From positions 15,647,030 to 15,711,029 of the forward strand of contig JAJEKV010000024.1 in NCBI GenBank assembly GCA_021234155.1: a DNA stretch of 64,000 nucleotides, given 5' to 3'. The stretch comes from Isoetes taiwanensis. Lineage: Eukaryota > Streptophyta > Lycopodiopsida > Isoetales > Isoetaceae. This document shows positions 44,543 to 56,529 of the stretch, piece by piece. Both the position numbers and the translations under genes were made by a program. Under the pieces are notes generated by a model. It was not told the DNA's origin and made no database searches. It was given only the letters and a program-made list of their open reading frames with translations. The number at the start of each line of letters is the position of its first letter. Position 1 is the first letter of the stretch.

Positions 44543-46009
44543 CCATTTCTTAGCCGTTGATTTAGCTTTTTTTTTTCAATGGTCCAACATCCAAGGGCTC
44601 ACAACAAAAGCCCTCTTTTTATTTTAGAAGCTGAACATGCAAGTCTCGTGATAGCATTTCAGGGCATTCTTGCAAAACATTAATGTTCTTTGTGATGAGA
44701 GTGGAAACAGATTTGGAGTGCATTTGCAGAGGATGATGCGGTGGAAACAGATTTGGAGTGCATTTGCAGAGGATGATGCGGCCGATGCTAAGTTCAGCAG
44801 TTTGTGCTACATATTCAAAGTTTCCATGGCATGGTCTGGTGGGTTTCAAGGCAACATAGTGTTGATATTCTTATTTTCAGTGTGTTGATATTTAGCATGC
44901 AAAGGTCGAGATGGAGAGAGATGGAGACAGATCTTGCAGTGAAACCCACAGGCCGAAATTCCCTGCAAAACCCTCTGGAACCCTCTGGAACCTGTGTCTT
45001 GAGTTAGATTCGGCCCAATCCAATCAGTTTTGCATCTGTTTTTGTAAGCTGCATGTTCGAATGCTGAAACCCATGATCTTCTCCCATGATCTTCTCCTTT
45101 CCATTCATTTCTGCAGGTCCGGCTATGGCAATAATTTTTCTTTCTTCTCCTTCCACTTCTTGTGCAGGTCGTTGTCTCCAAGCTATGGCAATGGCAGGGA
45201 GATTTCTTGCATGCATATAACAAGCTTTTGGTGGTTTTGATTTGCTTCTTGCCTCTTTCTGTGTCTCTACTTTGTCCCTTCATTTTACAGCAGAGCTATG
45301 GCAAACTTGGCGATGGCAGCAGCTTGGCGGCAGATGGGGCGCTTGCAAATCTCGACAGCAACCACAGGCGGCGATGGTAGAGGCCATTTCGCTGCTTCAT
45401 CCTTCTGTCTTGCAGATTAATCTCAGAGCAGAGGCAATGCCTTTCTTGTTCAGAACAGAGCGATGGCATGCAGATGGCAGAAGACATGGCAATCAGAATC
45501 TGGAAGCAAAAGCTGCATGATGATGATGATGATGGCAGAAACATAGAATTTTCTGTTCAGAGCACATGGCACACTGGCACGATTCTGATCAAATGCAGAA
45601 ACCCTAAAGTAACCCTAATATCTGGCCATCGTTATTCACGTTTCTTTCCTTCAACTATTTCCATTTAACATTCAATATCTATCATTATAGCCCTTCCTTT
45701 CAATGTGTACCAATATTTAGCAATGCCCATTCTTAAAAAACTCGCCCTCCCTTTATATCTACTGCCTAAGATCTACTGCCTAAGGATTAAAATCTCACCC
45801 TTTCTTTGAATGTCTACAATCCTTTAAACTTCAAAATTTAATAACCCTTCCTTTCAATATCTATCTACCATTATGCTAATGCTAGATATTAGTATTAGAA
45901 GCTTGTGTTACTCATATTATTTTTACCATTACGTATTACATATTACGTATTACATATTGCTACATGTTTCACATGTTCTACATGTTTTTACGTATATTTG
46001 CTTTTTTTA
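44543..46009. other. Segment with host-like fragments and short tandem duplications, between two modular elements
   Basis: A 41-bp perfect tandem duplication (GTGGAAACAGATTTGGAGTG start, 44699-44780), exon-like GC-richer sequence from 44800 to 45640 without a recognisable protein, then a C/T-rich and AT-rich leader-like part (45660-46009) that recurs in diverged form at about 54960-55649. It is the counterpart of 53823-55649. Confidence 0.5.
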
Positions 46010-46465
46010 GGGCCCGAAGGGCCCAAAATTTTTTTTAGTACAACAATCAACACATAACTACCATTAACATTAATTAACACAACCATTGGCTCCAACACAT
46101 TTAAATTAAAATCCCCCTTAAACCCCCTTTGGTTTGGGTGCATATTCACACGGGGGGTGGCGTGGGGCGTGAGCCCTTATAATTATATTTTTGCACGCAT
46201 TAAAAATCAACACCATATAGTATTTTTGCTTGAAACCTTATAGTATTTTGCAAATCTTGTTATACAAGATAGCAAATTTTGTACATGCATACCCCACAAA
46301 CGAGGAACTTTTACGACGGGTGTAGATTAAGGAATAAGGGGTGAATATGCCTATCCAACAACTCTCGTTGCGTCTCTGAGTCACCCCCCGTGAATATGCA
46401 CCCAAACCAAAGGGGGTTTAAGGGGGATTTTAATTTAAATGTGTTGGAGCCAATGGTTGTGTTAA
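46010..46465. mobile_element. Modular inverted-repeat element, copy E3 (arm A, reversed core, arm A)
   Basis: Hairpin A at 46010-46024, then an arm sharing AACCATTGGCTCCAACACAT with its partner on the right (near 46440-46460, inverted). The core lies in the opposite orientation to E1. The right arm stops abruptly at 46465, where the inverted duplication begins. Confidence 0.75.
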
Positions 46466-46467
46466 TT

Positions 46468-47220
46468 ATTAAGTACATTCGCTCAAACCTTATAGTATTT
46501 AGCAAACTTTAATATACAGTATACAAAAACTTGTACATGCATACCCCACAAACGAGGATCGCTACGTACGGTCCAGATTAAGGAATAAAGGGCAAATATG
46601 CCCATCCGACGACTCGATGCGGGAGTAACCCCCGTGTGAATATGCACCCAAACCAAAGGGGGTTTTAGGGGGATTTAAATTTAAAACCATTGAATGTAAT
46701 ATTTTATGTTAATTAATATTCATGGTAGTTATTTGTTAGGAAAAAAAAATTTGGGCCCTTCGGGCCCTAACAAAACGTAGAGAATCTTTAGCATATTGAT
46801 ATTGGATGTTTTAAGAAATGATAGCCAAGTGGAATCTAGGCCTCAGCATGTGGTTGTGCATGTGGCCATGTGGCATATCGCATTTAGTATTAGAGCACCC
46901 AATTGAGTTGTCAAATAATTTATGTCGATTACGGCCCTAAATATTAATTACCAAAACCAAACATAGGTAAGTAACGTAGGAAACATATGTGATGATGTTG
47001 TACACATCTTTAAAGCGTTTTATTCATACATACCTAATAAAGCAAACCCCCAGGAATTGAGCCTGGGTTAATCCGAAGAGCAATGCACATTCAGCGCCTC
47101 AGAAAAAGTATTGTATATAAACAGGACGTTTGAATTATAATGATATTATAAAAGAAATTTACAATGGGATTTGAGCCCATTATGTCTATCGTGTGTTCTC
47201 GTGGGGCTTGAAGTTGTAGC
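46468..47220. repeat. Right arm of the 760-bp inverted duplication
   Basis: Reverse copy of 43596-44356, including half a core, arm A and hairpin A (46753-46767). It ends GCTTGAAGTTGTAGC at 47220, the mirror image of the left start. Confidence 0.85.
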
Positions 47221-48570
47221 AATTTCAATTCAAGTATTGTATGGCTCCCCGCTAACCAATTGATTGAAAAAATAAGGCAAACCCTATGTGAGCTAGAGCT
47301 AAACTAAAAAATCAAAGCACACTCACATAGCTTTTGAATCCTTGCAGGGAAGGAGTTGATGTGTGGTCCACTGCATTCCTGTGAGCACCTGAATTTTGGC
47401 AGCTCTCCAAATGAGCTCTCCAAATCAGGCGTTGTGCTACGCCAGACAAGATCTTCTGTAAGGAAGATCTCTCTCAGCCAAGAGTGTGCCTTTGTCATAT
47501 CTGATAATAGACGGAATACTGTTGTAGGTAATGGATATTTGAAATAAGAAAGAAAGGAAAGAAGTTTAACATTAATTGTCACATGTACAGATAACTTACC
47601 TTCTAATAGCTTGAAATAGTGGTGAGCTGGTGACTGCCGCAGAATCCCTGTAAGGCAAAACTCTCTTAGCCAAGAGCCCTTTCATAGCAAATCTTGTGCT
47701 TTGTCATATAAGGTAATGGATATTTGAAATAAGAAAGAAAGGAAAGAAGTTCAACTAGTTACGAGCTTTACCTGCATAATACCAGAAGATGGATTCATAA
47801 AAATAAATGGTAGCCCTAAACTAGTTACGAGCTTTACCTGCATAATACCAGAAGATGGATTCATAAAAATAAATCGTAGCCCTATAGCTGCTATCGTCAC
47901 CAATCTGCCTCCCTAGCCCCAACTTCATCCCCGGCCGGAAGAATCATGAGAAAAAAACCCTTCGTTTTACCTCGCATAATACCAGAAGATGGATTCATAC
48001 AAATAAATCGTAGCCCTATAGCTTGTTATCATCACGAATCTGTCTCCCTAGCCCCGATTCATCCCCCTCGCCGAAGAATCCGCCTCATCACAAAGCACGG
48101 GGATTTGGCAAGAGGCCAAAACGACCTAGTCGGTGTTGGTCGAACTCCTGTAGAATGCCCTAATGCAAGCATATCTGGGACTTGGGATAAAACTGAAATG
48201 GGTCTGCTATCTTTGCTTCTTAAGCCCTCGTCACGGTGAATCCACCACATCATAAATCGATGCACAAATATCCCGGGCTGGATCGAATGCACAAATATCC
48301 CGATTCAAACTCTTCTATTATGCCTTAAAACCCTTTGGTATTTCCTCTAAAAACCCTTCTTGACCATTCAAGCTATCTTTGCCCACATGGAAACCGCCAT
48401 TTGAGTTTTTCAAAATGAAGTGTTGTCAGATTCCTTCATACCCTAACAAAACCCTAAAAATAATGGGAGGATATTTGCATGCTTGGCCTACATCTAACTT
48501 CCACACAAGAGAAGCCTCCACCACAGGATTTGTCACTTTTCTAAAATCAATGGCTAACAAAACGGTGCGC
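47221..48570. other. No gene; 66-bp tandem repeat
   Basis: AACTAGTTACGAGCTTTACC plus TGCATAATACCAGAAGATGG is repeated at 47754 and 47820 and in part near 47965. GGTAATGGATATTTGAAATA also occurs twice (about 47527 and 47713). The rest has short frames only. Confidence 0.55.
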
Positions 48571-49040
48571 TCTAGAAATACTATTTAGTACACCTGGATG
48601 AATACGGCCACTAAATCATATGAAAACCTTAGAGAAAACCGTACAAAAACACAAAAAAACCCCCTGTTATTTTGCTACATATTCATACGGAAGTTGACTC
48701 CGGGCACTGAGAGCTGTTGGATGGGCATATTCACTAATTATGCTTTGATTTGGATCGTAGATAGCGATCCTCATTTGTGGAGTGTTCTTGTACAAGTTTT
48801 TTTAGACTATATAGCGAGAGTTGCAAATTACTATACGGTTTGAGGCGATATACTCAATAGTGTTGATTTTATACATGTATTATATTGTTTTAGGGGGTAC
48901 AAAAGGGGCTCTCGTTGCCCTACATCATCCCCGTGTGAATATGCACCCAAACCAAAGGGGGTTTTAGGGGGAATGTAATTTAAAAGTGTTGGATGCAATA
49001 GTTTATTTTACAAGCAAAAAATTGTGGGCCCCTTCGGGGC
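48571..49040. mobile_element. Modular inverted-repeat element, copy E5 (arm B, core, arm A)
   Basis: It starts TCTAGAAATACTATTTAG (arm B), then a diverged core (GGGCACTGAGAGCTGTTGG to GGGGCTCTCGTTGCCCTAC), then CCCCGTGTGAATATGCACCC, arm A and a degenerate hairpin (GGGCCCCTTCGGGGC, about 49026-49040). It is the same architecture as E2 in the opposite orientation. Confidence 0.7.
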
Positions 49041-49360
49041 TATAACAAAATAGTATGAAAACATAATAACGTGTATTACATTAGAAATAATAATGTATAT
49101 TACATTACAATTGATGTTAATATAGCGTAATGTTATGGGGATTGAACTCATTATATCCTTGCAACAATTGTAATGATATCCTTTTCTCCTCTAATTTTGT
49201 TTTATGTAACATGTAATTAGTGTTCATCTTGAACTAACAAGCTACAACCTTGGCTTTCCAAGCACACTATATACGTATAACCCACTATGCTAGGTCGTCC
49301 AGATTTGATCTGTAACCTGCTTTAAATCTTCACATGCGCAAAGAATCAAGCTACAGATCA
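49041..49360. other. Intergenic, no gene recognised
   Basis: AT-rich flank of the copia LTR. Confidence 0.4.
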
Positions 49361-49978
49361 TGTTAGAATATTCAGCTTATAAGTGATTGTGACAGTCGAG
49401 CATTCATGAGAAGCAGTGGCAGTGAATGCATGTAAAGAGCAAAGAGCATCTAATTTGAAAAGGGGCGCTGGCTGCAATTGAGGTGCTTAGAATCCAATAT
49501 TAAGACTGTATTTCGCACTCAGCGCCCATATACATTCCCGACGTATAAAATACGCATGAGAAAAAAATCCGCGTGTTAACATGGTTAGGTTTCAATGGTT
49601 CAAAGGCGTTTTTCTTTTGATACGCCTGTGGGATATTTGGTGATGATAGAAGAAGCCTGGATTGGAAAGTTTATCCACCCCTTAACCGCCGGATCTACCA
49701 AGAATAGATATATATATATGTGATTGATCATGACGAAGAATGTGTATCCAGAAGTAGGAGCAACGATTTGAGCCGGTTTATTTTGTTCTAGTAGATCATA
49801 ATGTTTGAGAAGGTGTTAAAGATTGTTGAAAATATGATTGATGTGGCATAAGGGATTAGTGACCATCTTTTGGCTCCCTTATTGCTTGCAAAGACAAGTT
49901 ATAGATGATTAATCTTGGTAGACATATAAATTAAAGAATTGAAGTTGTTCAAGAATATATTTTGCCCAAATACTAACA
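49361..49978 (+). repeat. 5' LTR of a Ty1/copia element
   Basis: It begins TGTTAG and ends CTAACA, an inverted pair, 618 bp. It is directly followed by the primer site. The start is inferred from the TG...CA pair, since the 3' LTR is outside the window. Confidence 0.6.
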
Positions 49979-49979
49979 G

Positions 49980-49991
49980 TGGTATCAGAGC
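49980..49991 (+). other. Primer-binding site, tRNA-iMet type
   Basis: TGGTATCAGAGC, one base after the LTR. This is the classic copia primer site, complementary to the 3' end of initiator methionine tRNA. Confidence 0.9.
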
Positions 49992-49998
49992 TATTATC

Positions 49999-51736
49999 AT
50001 GTCTAGCAGATTTGGATCAAGTTTGCTTAACACAGTTGATGTGTACACAGGAGGTCCAGGGTTCCAAGTTTGGAAGGATGCCATAGTACACATTTTAGAA
50101 GTGGAAGATTTATGGGATTTAGTAGATCCACAGGGAAATGTTGCTGCAGGGGTGTTGACCAGATTTGGTTCAAACTCGGCGAGCTCTATTAATGCTGCAA
50201 GTGCAGGCCAGACTTCTCAAAGTGTAGGTGCTGGCGGCACAGGTGCAGGTTAGACTTCTCAAAGTGCAGGTGCTGGAGGCACAGCAGGGGGAAGCAGTTC
50301 TGGAGGCAAATCTTTGTACACAAAAGCAAAGGAGGCTCAAGGAATTATATCATGCAAGGTTAGTCCTACAATTGGATTGAAATTGAGAGGGTTGAGTCCA
50401 CGTGACATGTGGAAATTCATGCTTAAGCATTATGAAGATAAAACATCTTCCCAAATTGACTTGCTTGAAAATGAGCTAAGAGGTTTAAAATTAGCAGAAG
50501 ATGAGGATGTTTCAGGGTTCTTTGATAGATTTGATAATCTTATAGCAGATCTTGCTGGAGCAAATGTGAATATTTCTGACAAGAGTCAAGTTTTGCAAAT
50601 CTCAAGGGCTGTTGACAATGAAAATTTGGCCTTGTTCATTAGAAACACCTGCAGGTCGAGAGAGGAAGCAAAAAATTGTCTAAGAACTGAATGGGAACAA
50701 AAGAAAATATTAAGGCAGCAATCTAATGAACCTGAAGTGCTAGTGGTAAAAAAGAAAGTAACTTGCTATCATTGCCATGAGCAAGGTCACTATAAAAATA
50801 AATGTCTAAAATTAAAAAAAAAAAAAAAGAATTTAACTGCTATACATATGGGGGGAGAGGTCATGTAGCCTCTAAATGTCCAACTCCAAAGAATTATGGA
50901 AGGGAAAGAGGAAGATCTGATGGCAGAGGGGACAGATCTTCTAGAGGTAGAGGAAGAGGTTATGAAAAAGCTTTTGTTGCTGAAGAACAGAGTGAAAAAT
51001 CTAAGACCAACTCTGAAGATGAAGATGATGAGGTATTTAGTGAATTTGCTATTCTTGATAAAATTAGATCTGACACATCTGATCACATGATAGTTGATAG
51101 TGGAGCTGAAAGATTAGTAGTCCAATCTACTGATCTTCTGAATTATCTTACAAGTTCAAATTCACGAAATATACAAGTTGGAAATGGAGCACTTCAGAAA
51201 ATTCAGAGTAGGGGTTTGCTGCAACTTGAAGACTTGAATGGAGAGATTGTAAATATACAAAATGTGCTTTGTATGCCTACAATAATCAAAAATCTGATTT
51301 CAGTAAGTCAATTGGTTGATCTAGGCTATAAGGTCACTTTTGAATCAAGGCAATGTAATATTTATCTCAAAGATGAATTGAAGTTTCGAGCCACCAGAAT
51401 TGGTAATCTATTTGCTATGAATAATGTTGTGAGTGTAAATGCAATCAAAGAAGAAGGGCTGGAGCTATGGCACAACCGTCTAGCTCATACTAATAGCAAA
51501 AATTTGAAATACTTAATCAAACAAGGGTGGATTTCTTGTAGTAGCAATTCAGATCAGTTCATATGTGAAGGATGTGCTCTAGGCAAGTTAAATAGACTGC
51601 CATTTGTCAAAAAGAAAAACTAGAGCAACTCAAGTGCTAGAACTGGTGCACACAGACCTCTGTGGTCCCTTGAATGTTAAAAGCAGAACTAATAAAAGGT
51701 ATTTTATTACCTTCACTGATGATTATAGCAGGAGAT
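49999..51736 (+). pseudogene. Ty1/copia gag-pol, 5' part, interrupted in integrase
   Basis: Gag starts MSSRFGSSLL and continues through an in-frame TAG near 50251 to the UBN2-type gag block (GLKLRGLSPRDMWKFMLKHY, FFDRFDNLIADL) and the zinc knuckle CYHCHEQGHYKNKC. At an A13 run (about 50816-50828) the frame shifts, then a second knuckle follows (CYTYGGRGHVASKC, its second cysteine changed to tyrosine). The protease has IVDSGAE, and the pre-integrase block has ELWHNRLAHTNSKNLKYL with CEGCALGK. After another frame change near 51615 the integrase core begins (ELVHTDLCGPL, FITFTDDYSR) and is cut at 51736 by the gypsy LTR. The rest of pol lies beyond the window. Confidence 0.85.
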
Positions 51737-53710
51737 TGTTGACCCTCAACCTGGCCTAGAGAGTCAAATACAAGAAAGCCAACTTGAGTTTTCACTCAAG
51801 TTGGGGTTAGAACCTCCAGATCACTTAAGGTGATCAATCTACACAAGAATTTTCCAAAGAAAAAGCTAAGTTACAGAGTTTTCATACCTTTCCCAATTCT
51901 GGATTTTGGACTCCTTGCTCAAATCAACACAGATCTCGTATGCAGATCAATTTCCAGGGTCAGATGACTGTGACTTACTCAGAAAAGTTGTAGGCAAGCA
52001 AAGGTAAAGATCTTGACCAAGTCCGAGTCTTGATTTGTGAGATATTCGATCTCAAAGTTTGTCAATTTTTGGTCAATACCAGCCAATATTGCAAACAGAG
52101 CTCAGAGTTTTGTAACTTGAGTTGTAGGTTGAAATTTAAAGAAATTCCAAAACTAGAATGCCTTATAGACTTCAAAGGTAAGGTGCATGCTGTCAAATCA
52201 TAATTTGAATCTCTAAAACTATTTTTTTGGCACTGTTTTGTAGATATCAGTCTGGGTTTGTATCAGACAGAATGCAAAAAATGGTAACTCGAGTCTGAGA
52301 TGGATTTTTTTTGAAATTTTTGTGCACACAGGTGCAAATAAATAGGGATACGAAGTGCAAATGGTCTTATGCAAGAAAAAATAGGGGAATTCTTTTCTGT
52401 AAAAATGTTTGTGATGCAAAAATGCTAAAGGATCATGACAGTAGACTTTTTGAATACTTGGCAATCAACTGATCTTAGGAACATATATCAATCAATAATG
52501 TAGCTCAGGAGGTCAATAATAGTATCAAATCAATAGTATCAGTCCAATCTTCTCAGATTAAACCGTGGAACACTCAGAAACTTCAAGAACGTCTTCAGAT
52601 CATGCTCAGCATGTATCAATGTCGAGGTTTGATGCGTCTGGGCCTTCAAAAATTCTCTGTGTCGATCACCCCAGTTATATTTTCAAATTTTTATGGATCC
52701 AGAATCTTAGGCTTTGATTATGGGTTTGTTTGGTAGCTAAGAGGCGGGAAGAGAAGATTCGGGAGGAATTAAAGGCAGAAACAGAGGCCCCTGGCCGATT
52801 TGAAGGAGTTTTCTAATTTTAGGGTTCATGGAGGGAATCTCGCGAGCATCTTTCGAGTATATTTGGAGATTTCGGCCTTTTAAAAATTCAATTTTCAATG
52901 GTGTAAGTGGGAAAATGAACCTTTGGTTTTTTTGGGATCTCCTAGGAATCTTTGAGGATGCCCTCCAAAAGGTTGGGAGCATATCTGGCCTTGCCACGTG
53001 GCATATGGCATCCTTATGGCATCTAGAATGATACCTAGGTTATTCACCTAGGGTTTTGACATAGAATTTATTTTCCAAAGGAAAGGGCAAAAAGTAGAAT
53101 GGCATATGAAATAGAAAGGAGTTTGTGATAGAATGAGAGTGGGGTTGAGGAATCAAGGCAAAAAATGAGAGAGAGCATGGAAAATGTAAAGGGGAATAAT
53201 TTAGGGGCAAAAGATTCTAGTTTACCATGGGGTCTTCCAAACTTTCAAAAAGGTATCTTCCAAACTTCTTACCCAAAACCTTATAAGCATCCTTTGACCT
53301 CAAATGGAGCATTTCTTATGAGAGTTGACCTTGAAGATAAAGATCCCTTGACCTTCACACCAATGTTGACTACCAAGTCTAGCAAACAAACCAATCAATT
53401 AGTATGTTGCCCTTTGGGGGCAACATCTCGCCAAAACAAGAAAATGGCTGGTCCCCTCAGCCATAAAGGGTCTTCATATCTGCTCAAAAGTGTATGAATG
53501 AGGATTATGGTAGAAAGAGAATGTAAGGTGCAAGTGTTGATGGAATGGAGGTGAATATGGTGGTGTGGAGAAGTGAGTGAAAGAGAGGTAAGAATGAGTG
53601 TAAACATGGTGAAGTGGTGGTGGAAGTAGAGTGTATGAGGTGGGATGAATGTGTAAATGTTTGAATTTCGCCAAAACAAGAAAATGTGTGAAGAATGAGT
53701 ATGGAATATC
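51737..53710 (-). repeat. 3' LTR region of a Ty3/gypsy element (minus strand), end on the internal side unresolved
   Basis: 51737-52979 repeats 62723-64000 almost base for base, apart from a block of about 34 bp (63456-63489) missing here. The outer edge TGTTGACCC abuts copia integrase. GAGAT at 51732-51736 may be the target duplication. The inner edge is masked by the insertion that begins near 53711, and the repeated piece TCTCGCCAAAACAA.AAAATG (53427, 53667, 56022) suggests local duplication. Frames here, including one of 81 codons found in both LTRs, are not genes. Confidence 0.8.
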
Positions 53711-55978
53711 TAGCATTATAACAGGGTGTTTTGTTTGTGATTTTGTACGCTTTTTGGTATGGTTTTCCTATGATTTCAGTGCTGTATTCATTGGGCCATA
53801 CTAAATAGTATTTCTAGAGTGCGGCTTTTTTGGAGCGTCGATCTTTTTTAGCTTCAACAATCTAACGGTTCTTGTTTTGACTTCCTTATTCATATGCATG
53901 CATGAAACAAGAAATATTCTTTTCTCTCAGAAGTTCTTATGGAGGTATTCTCTCAGAAGTTCTTGTGGAGGTATTCCGATCCGTCCTGTTGAACAATTCA
54001 ATCCGTCCTGTTGAACAATTCATTCAACAGTTGTGGTATGCAAGATTTTTCTAAATTGTTTGCTAACAATGTTTTTTGTTAAAAATCTTATTTGATCTTG
54101 CTAGATATTCATAAGGAATTCCGTTCTTCATTCTGTTTCACAGATATCCAAGAAAAACCGTCCTTCATTCATCTGTTTTAATCTTATTTGATCTTGCTAG
54201 ATATTCATAAGGAAATCCGTCATAAGGCCCATTGCTATACAAGCTCTAATTGCAGTCGTGAATGTCAGTTCGTTTGGTGCAATGTCAGAAGATTTTGGGT
54301 TCTGCATGGCATAAAGTATCTGCATTGCATCTCCTAAGAGCAGTCGTGAATGTCAGTTCGTTTGGTGCAGTGTCAGAATATTTTGGGTTCTGCATGGCAT
54401 AAAGTATCTGCATTGCATCTCCTAGTCTTCCTTTCTGAACATAACCCTTCAATATCTAGCATTCTCACATCAGGCTTGCAAAGCTTTAACCATTTATCTG
54501 GATTTCTCTGTTCAATATTGTGTAATGCAATCCTATCATTCATAAGGAAATCCAGACTCCATTTTGTTTCACAGATATCCAAGAAAATCCGACGTTATTC
54601 TGTTTTTGGTCTTGCTTCCAAGGATTCGAAACCACAAACCATCAATTTCTCGCTGCCACACAGCCGATTACCACACAGCATAACCTCTGATTTGTCTTCA
54701 ATCCGGCAGTTTCAAGCAGCATTCACGCTTCAATCCGCAGCATTTGGGCTTCAAAAAACGATCCAGCAGTTTGGATCTGCTGTAGGACGCTCTTTACCCG
54801 CTCATCTGGCAACACCACAGTAAAATCCGGCCCTCAGAAGCATGTTTCAGCATGCACACTGCCATAGTCGAATGCTGAAACCCTAACCTGCCCTAAATCT
54901 GCCATAGTCGAATGCTGAAACCCTAACCTGCCCTAAATCCAAAATGTCGAAAAAACATTTTACTTCTAAATTTCAAATGTCGCCCTTCCTCTTCATATGT
55001 TGTGCACATCCTTTTAACCTTGGAAAAAAAAAAGGTAACCCTTCCTCTCAATATCTAGTATATACCATCCTTCCTTTTAATATCTAATGCCCATCCCTCA
55101 AACATCATAACATCTACTACATAATGCTAGATATTAGTATTACAACCTTGTGTTCCTCATATTATTTTTAAAATTACTAGTTATTAACAATTGTGTCCTT
55201 TTTTTAATGGTAGATATTAGTTCCAGATATCACAATGACACGAATGGCACGAAACAGACGCAACCCAGGCTCAACATCACTCAATTGAGAACTTCATACT
55301 TGATGCACACGTTCGTTTGGACATAGATCAGCGGAGGCAATTACGTGCACAAATAAATAGGCTAACTGCCCTCTGCAGACTGTTTGATAGGCAAATCAAC
55401 CAAGATATGTATCGTATCTTAATCCGATATCCATTTTGAGTGCTTCAAAATTGCTATAATACTTTTGCTGTCTTCAATGACTTAAAATTTTTTCAAATAA
55501 TATGCTTTTAAAGCGTATGTAATTAAATTACATTATGCTATAATATTATAGCTCCAGGTTTTATATTCGTTTTTCTTTTTATTTGTTATAACGCTAGATA
55601 TTACATATCACATATTGCTACATGTTTTTACGTATGTTTGCTTTTTTTAGGGCCCGAAGGGCCCGAAAATTTTTTTAGTATAACAACCAACACATAACTA
55701 CCATTACAATATTAACATAAACCATTGAATTTAACACATTAAAATTAAAATCCCCCTTAAACCCCCTTTGGTTTGGGTGCATATTCACACGGGGGGTGAC
55801 GTAGGGCAGCGAGAGCCCTTATAATTATATTTTGTACGTAGAAAATCAACACCATATAGTATTTTGGTTCAAATCTTATAGTATCTTGCAAAACTTGTTA
55901 TACAGTATAGCAAATTTTGTACTTGCATACCCCACAAACGAGGAACTTTACGTACGGTATAGATTAAGGAATAAGGGG
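53711..55978. mobile_element. Composite insertion: arm B, host fragments, leader, hairpin A, arm A, part of core
   Basis: Arm B at 53711-53822, host-like sequence to about 54950, a leader similar to 45660-46009 (with an extra block at about 55200-55590), hairpin A at 55650-55664, arm A and a core cut at 55978. This is the same order as 44431-46380 but with other host fragments. Many short tandem duplications (53936-53975, 54000-54024, about 86 bp at 54258-54430, 54865-54940) mark the inside. Confidence 0.65.
54240..54570 (-). pseudogene. Captured PPR-protein gene fragment
   Basis: The minus strand reads LCKPDVRMLDIEG, then after a frame change LGDAMQILYAMQNPKYSDTA and PNELTFTT, the spacing and wording of pentatricopeptide repeats. 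The part is duplicated in tandem (about 54258-54345 and 54345-54430). It has no start and no continuous frame, so it is a captured piece of a host gene. Confidence 0.55.
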
Positions 55979-56529
55979 TGATGGAGGTAGAGTGTACAAA
56001 GTGAGGTGAAAGTGAGATCTCGCCAAAACAAAAAAATGTATGCATTCCTGACCCTTGAAAAATGCAACTCTGCTATGGTGGTGAAGCTGAACTGCAGAGT
56101 GCTTCTTTTTGGGAATGAGAACAAGAGTAAAGAGTCTGAATGGATGGCAGGACCACTTATGGCAGATGAATAAAAATGGAGAAAGGGTGCACCTGTCATG
56201 GAAACATACAAACAAATTAAACTTGATTCTTGCAACTCTGCTATGATGGTGAAGCTGAATTTGCAGAGTGCACATTTGGGGAGATAAAATGAAAGAGCAT
56301 GACTGAATGGAGAGCAGGACCACAATGAGACAGGTGAATGAAAATGGACAAAGGGTGCTCCTGCAAATGACACTTGGCAATTAATAAAAATCCCTGTTTT
56401 GAAGCTATTTGATGGCTCATCCTTCATACTGGCTAATCTGCAAACATAAACTTAATGAAGACATTAGTTCTAAATTTAAGACAAAGTGGAATCCAACCTA
56501 TCTAGTATCTAACTTTAATTCTAACTTGT
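55979..56529 (-). repeat. 3' part of the gypsy element with a tandem duplication of about 165 bp
   Basis: TGCAACTCTGCTATG.TGGTGAAGCTGAA begins copies at about 56064 and 56227. Both continue to GACAAAGGGTGC or AGAAAGGGTGC. This is the untranslated region after pol on the minus strand. Confidence 0.6.
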
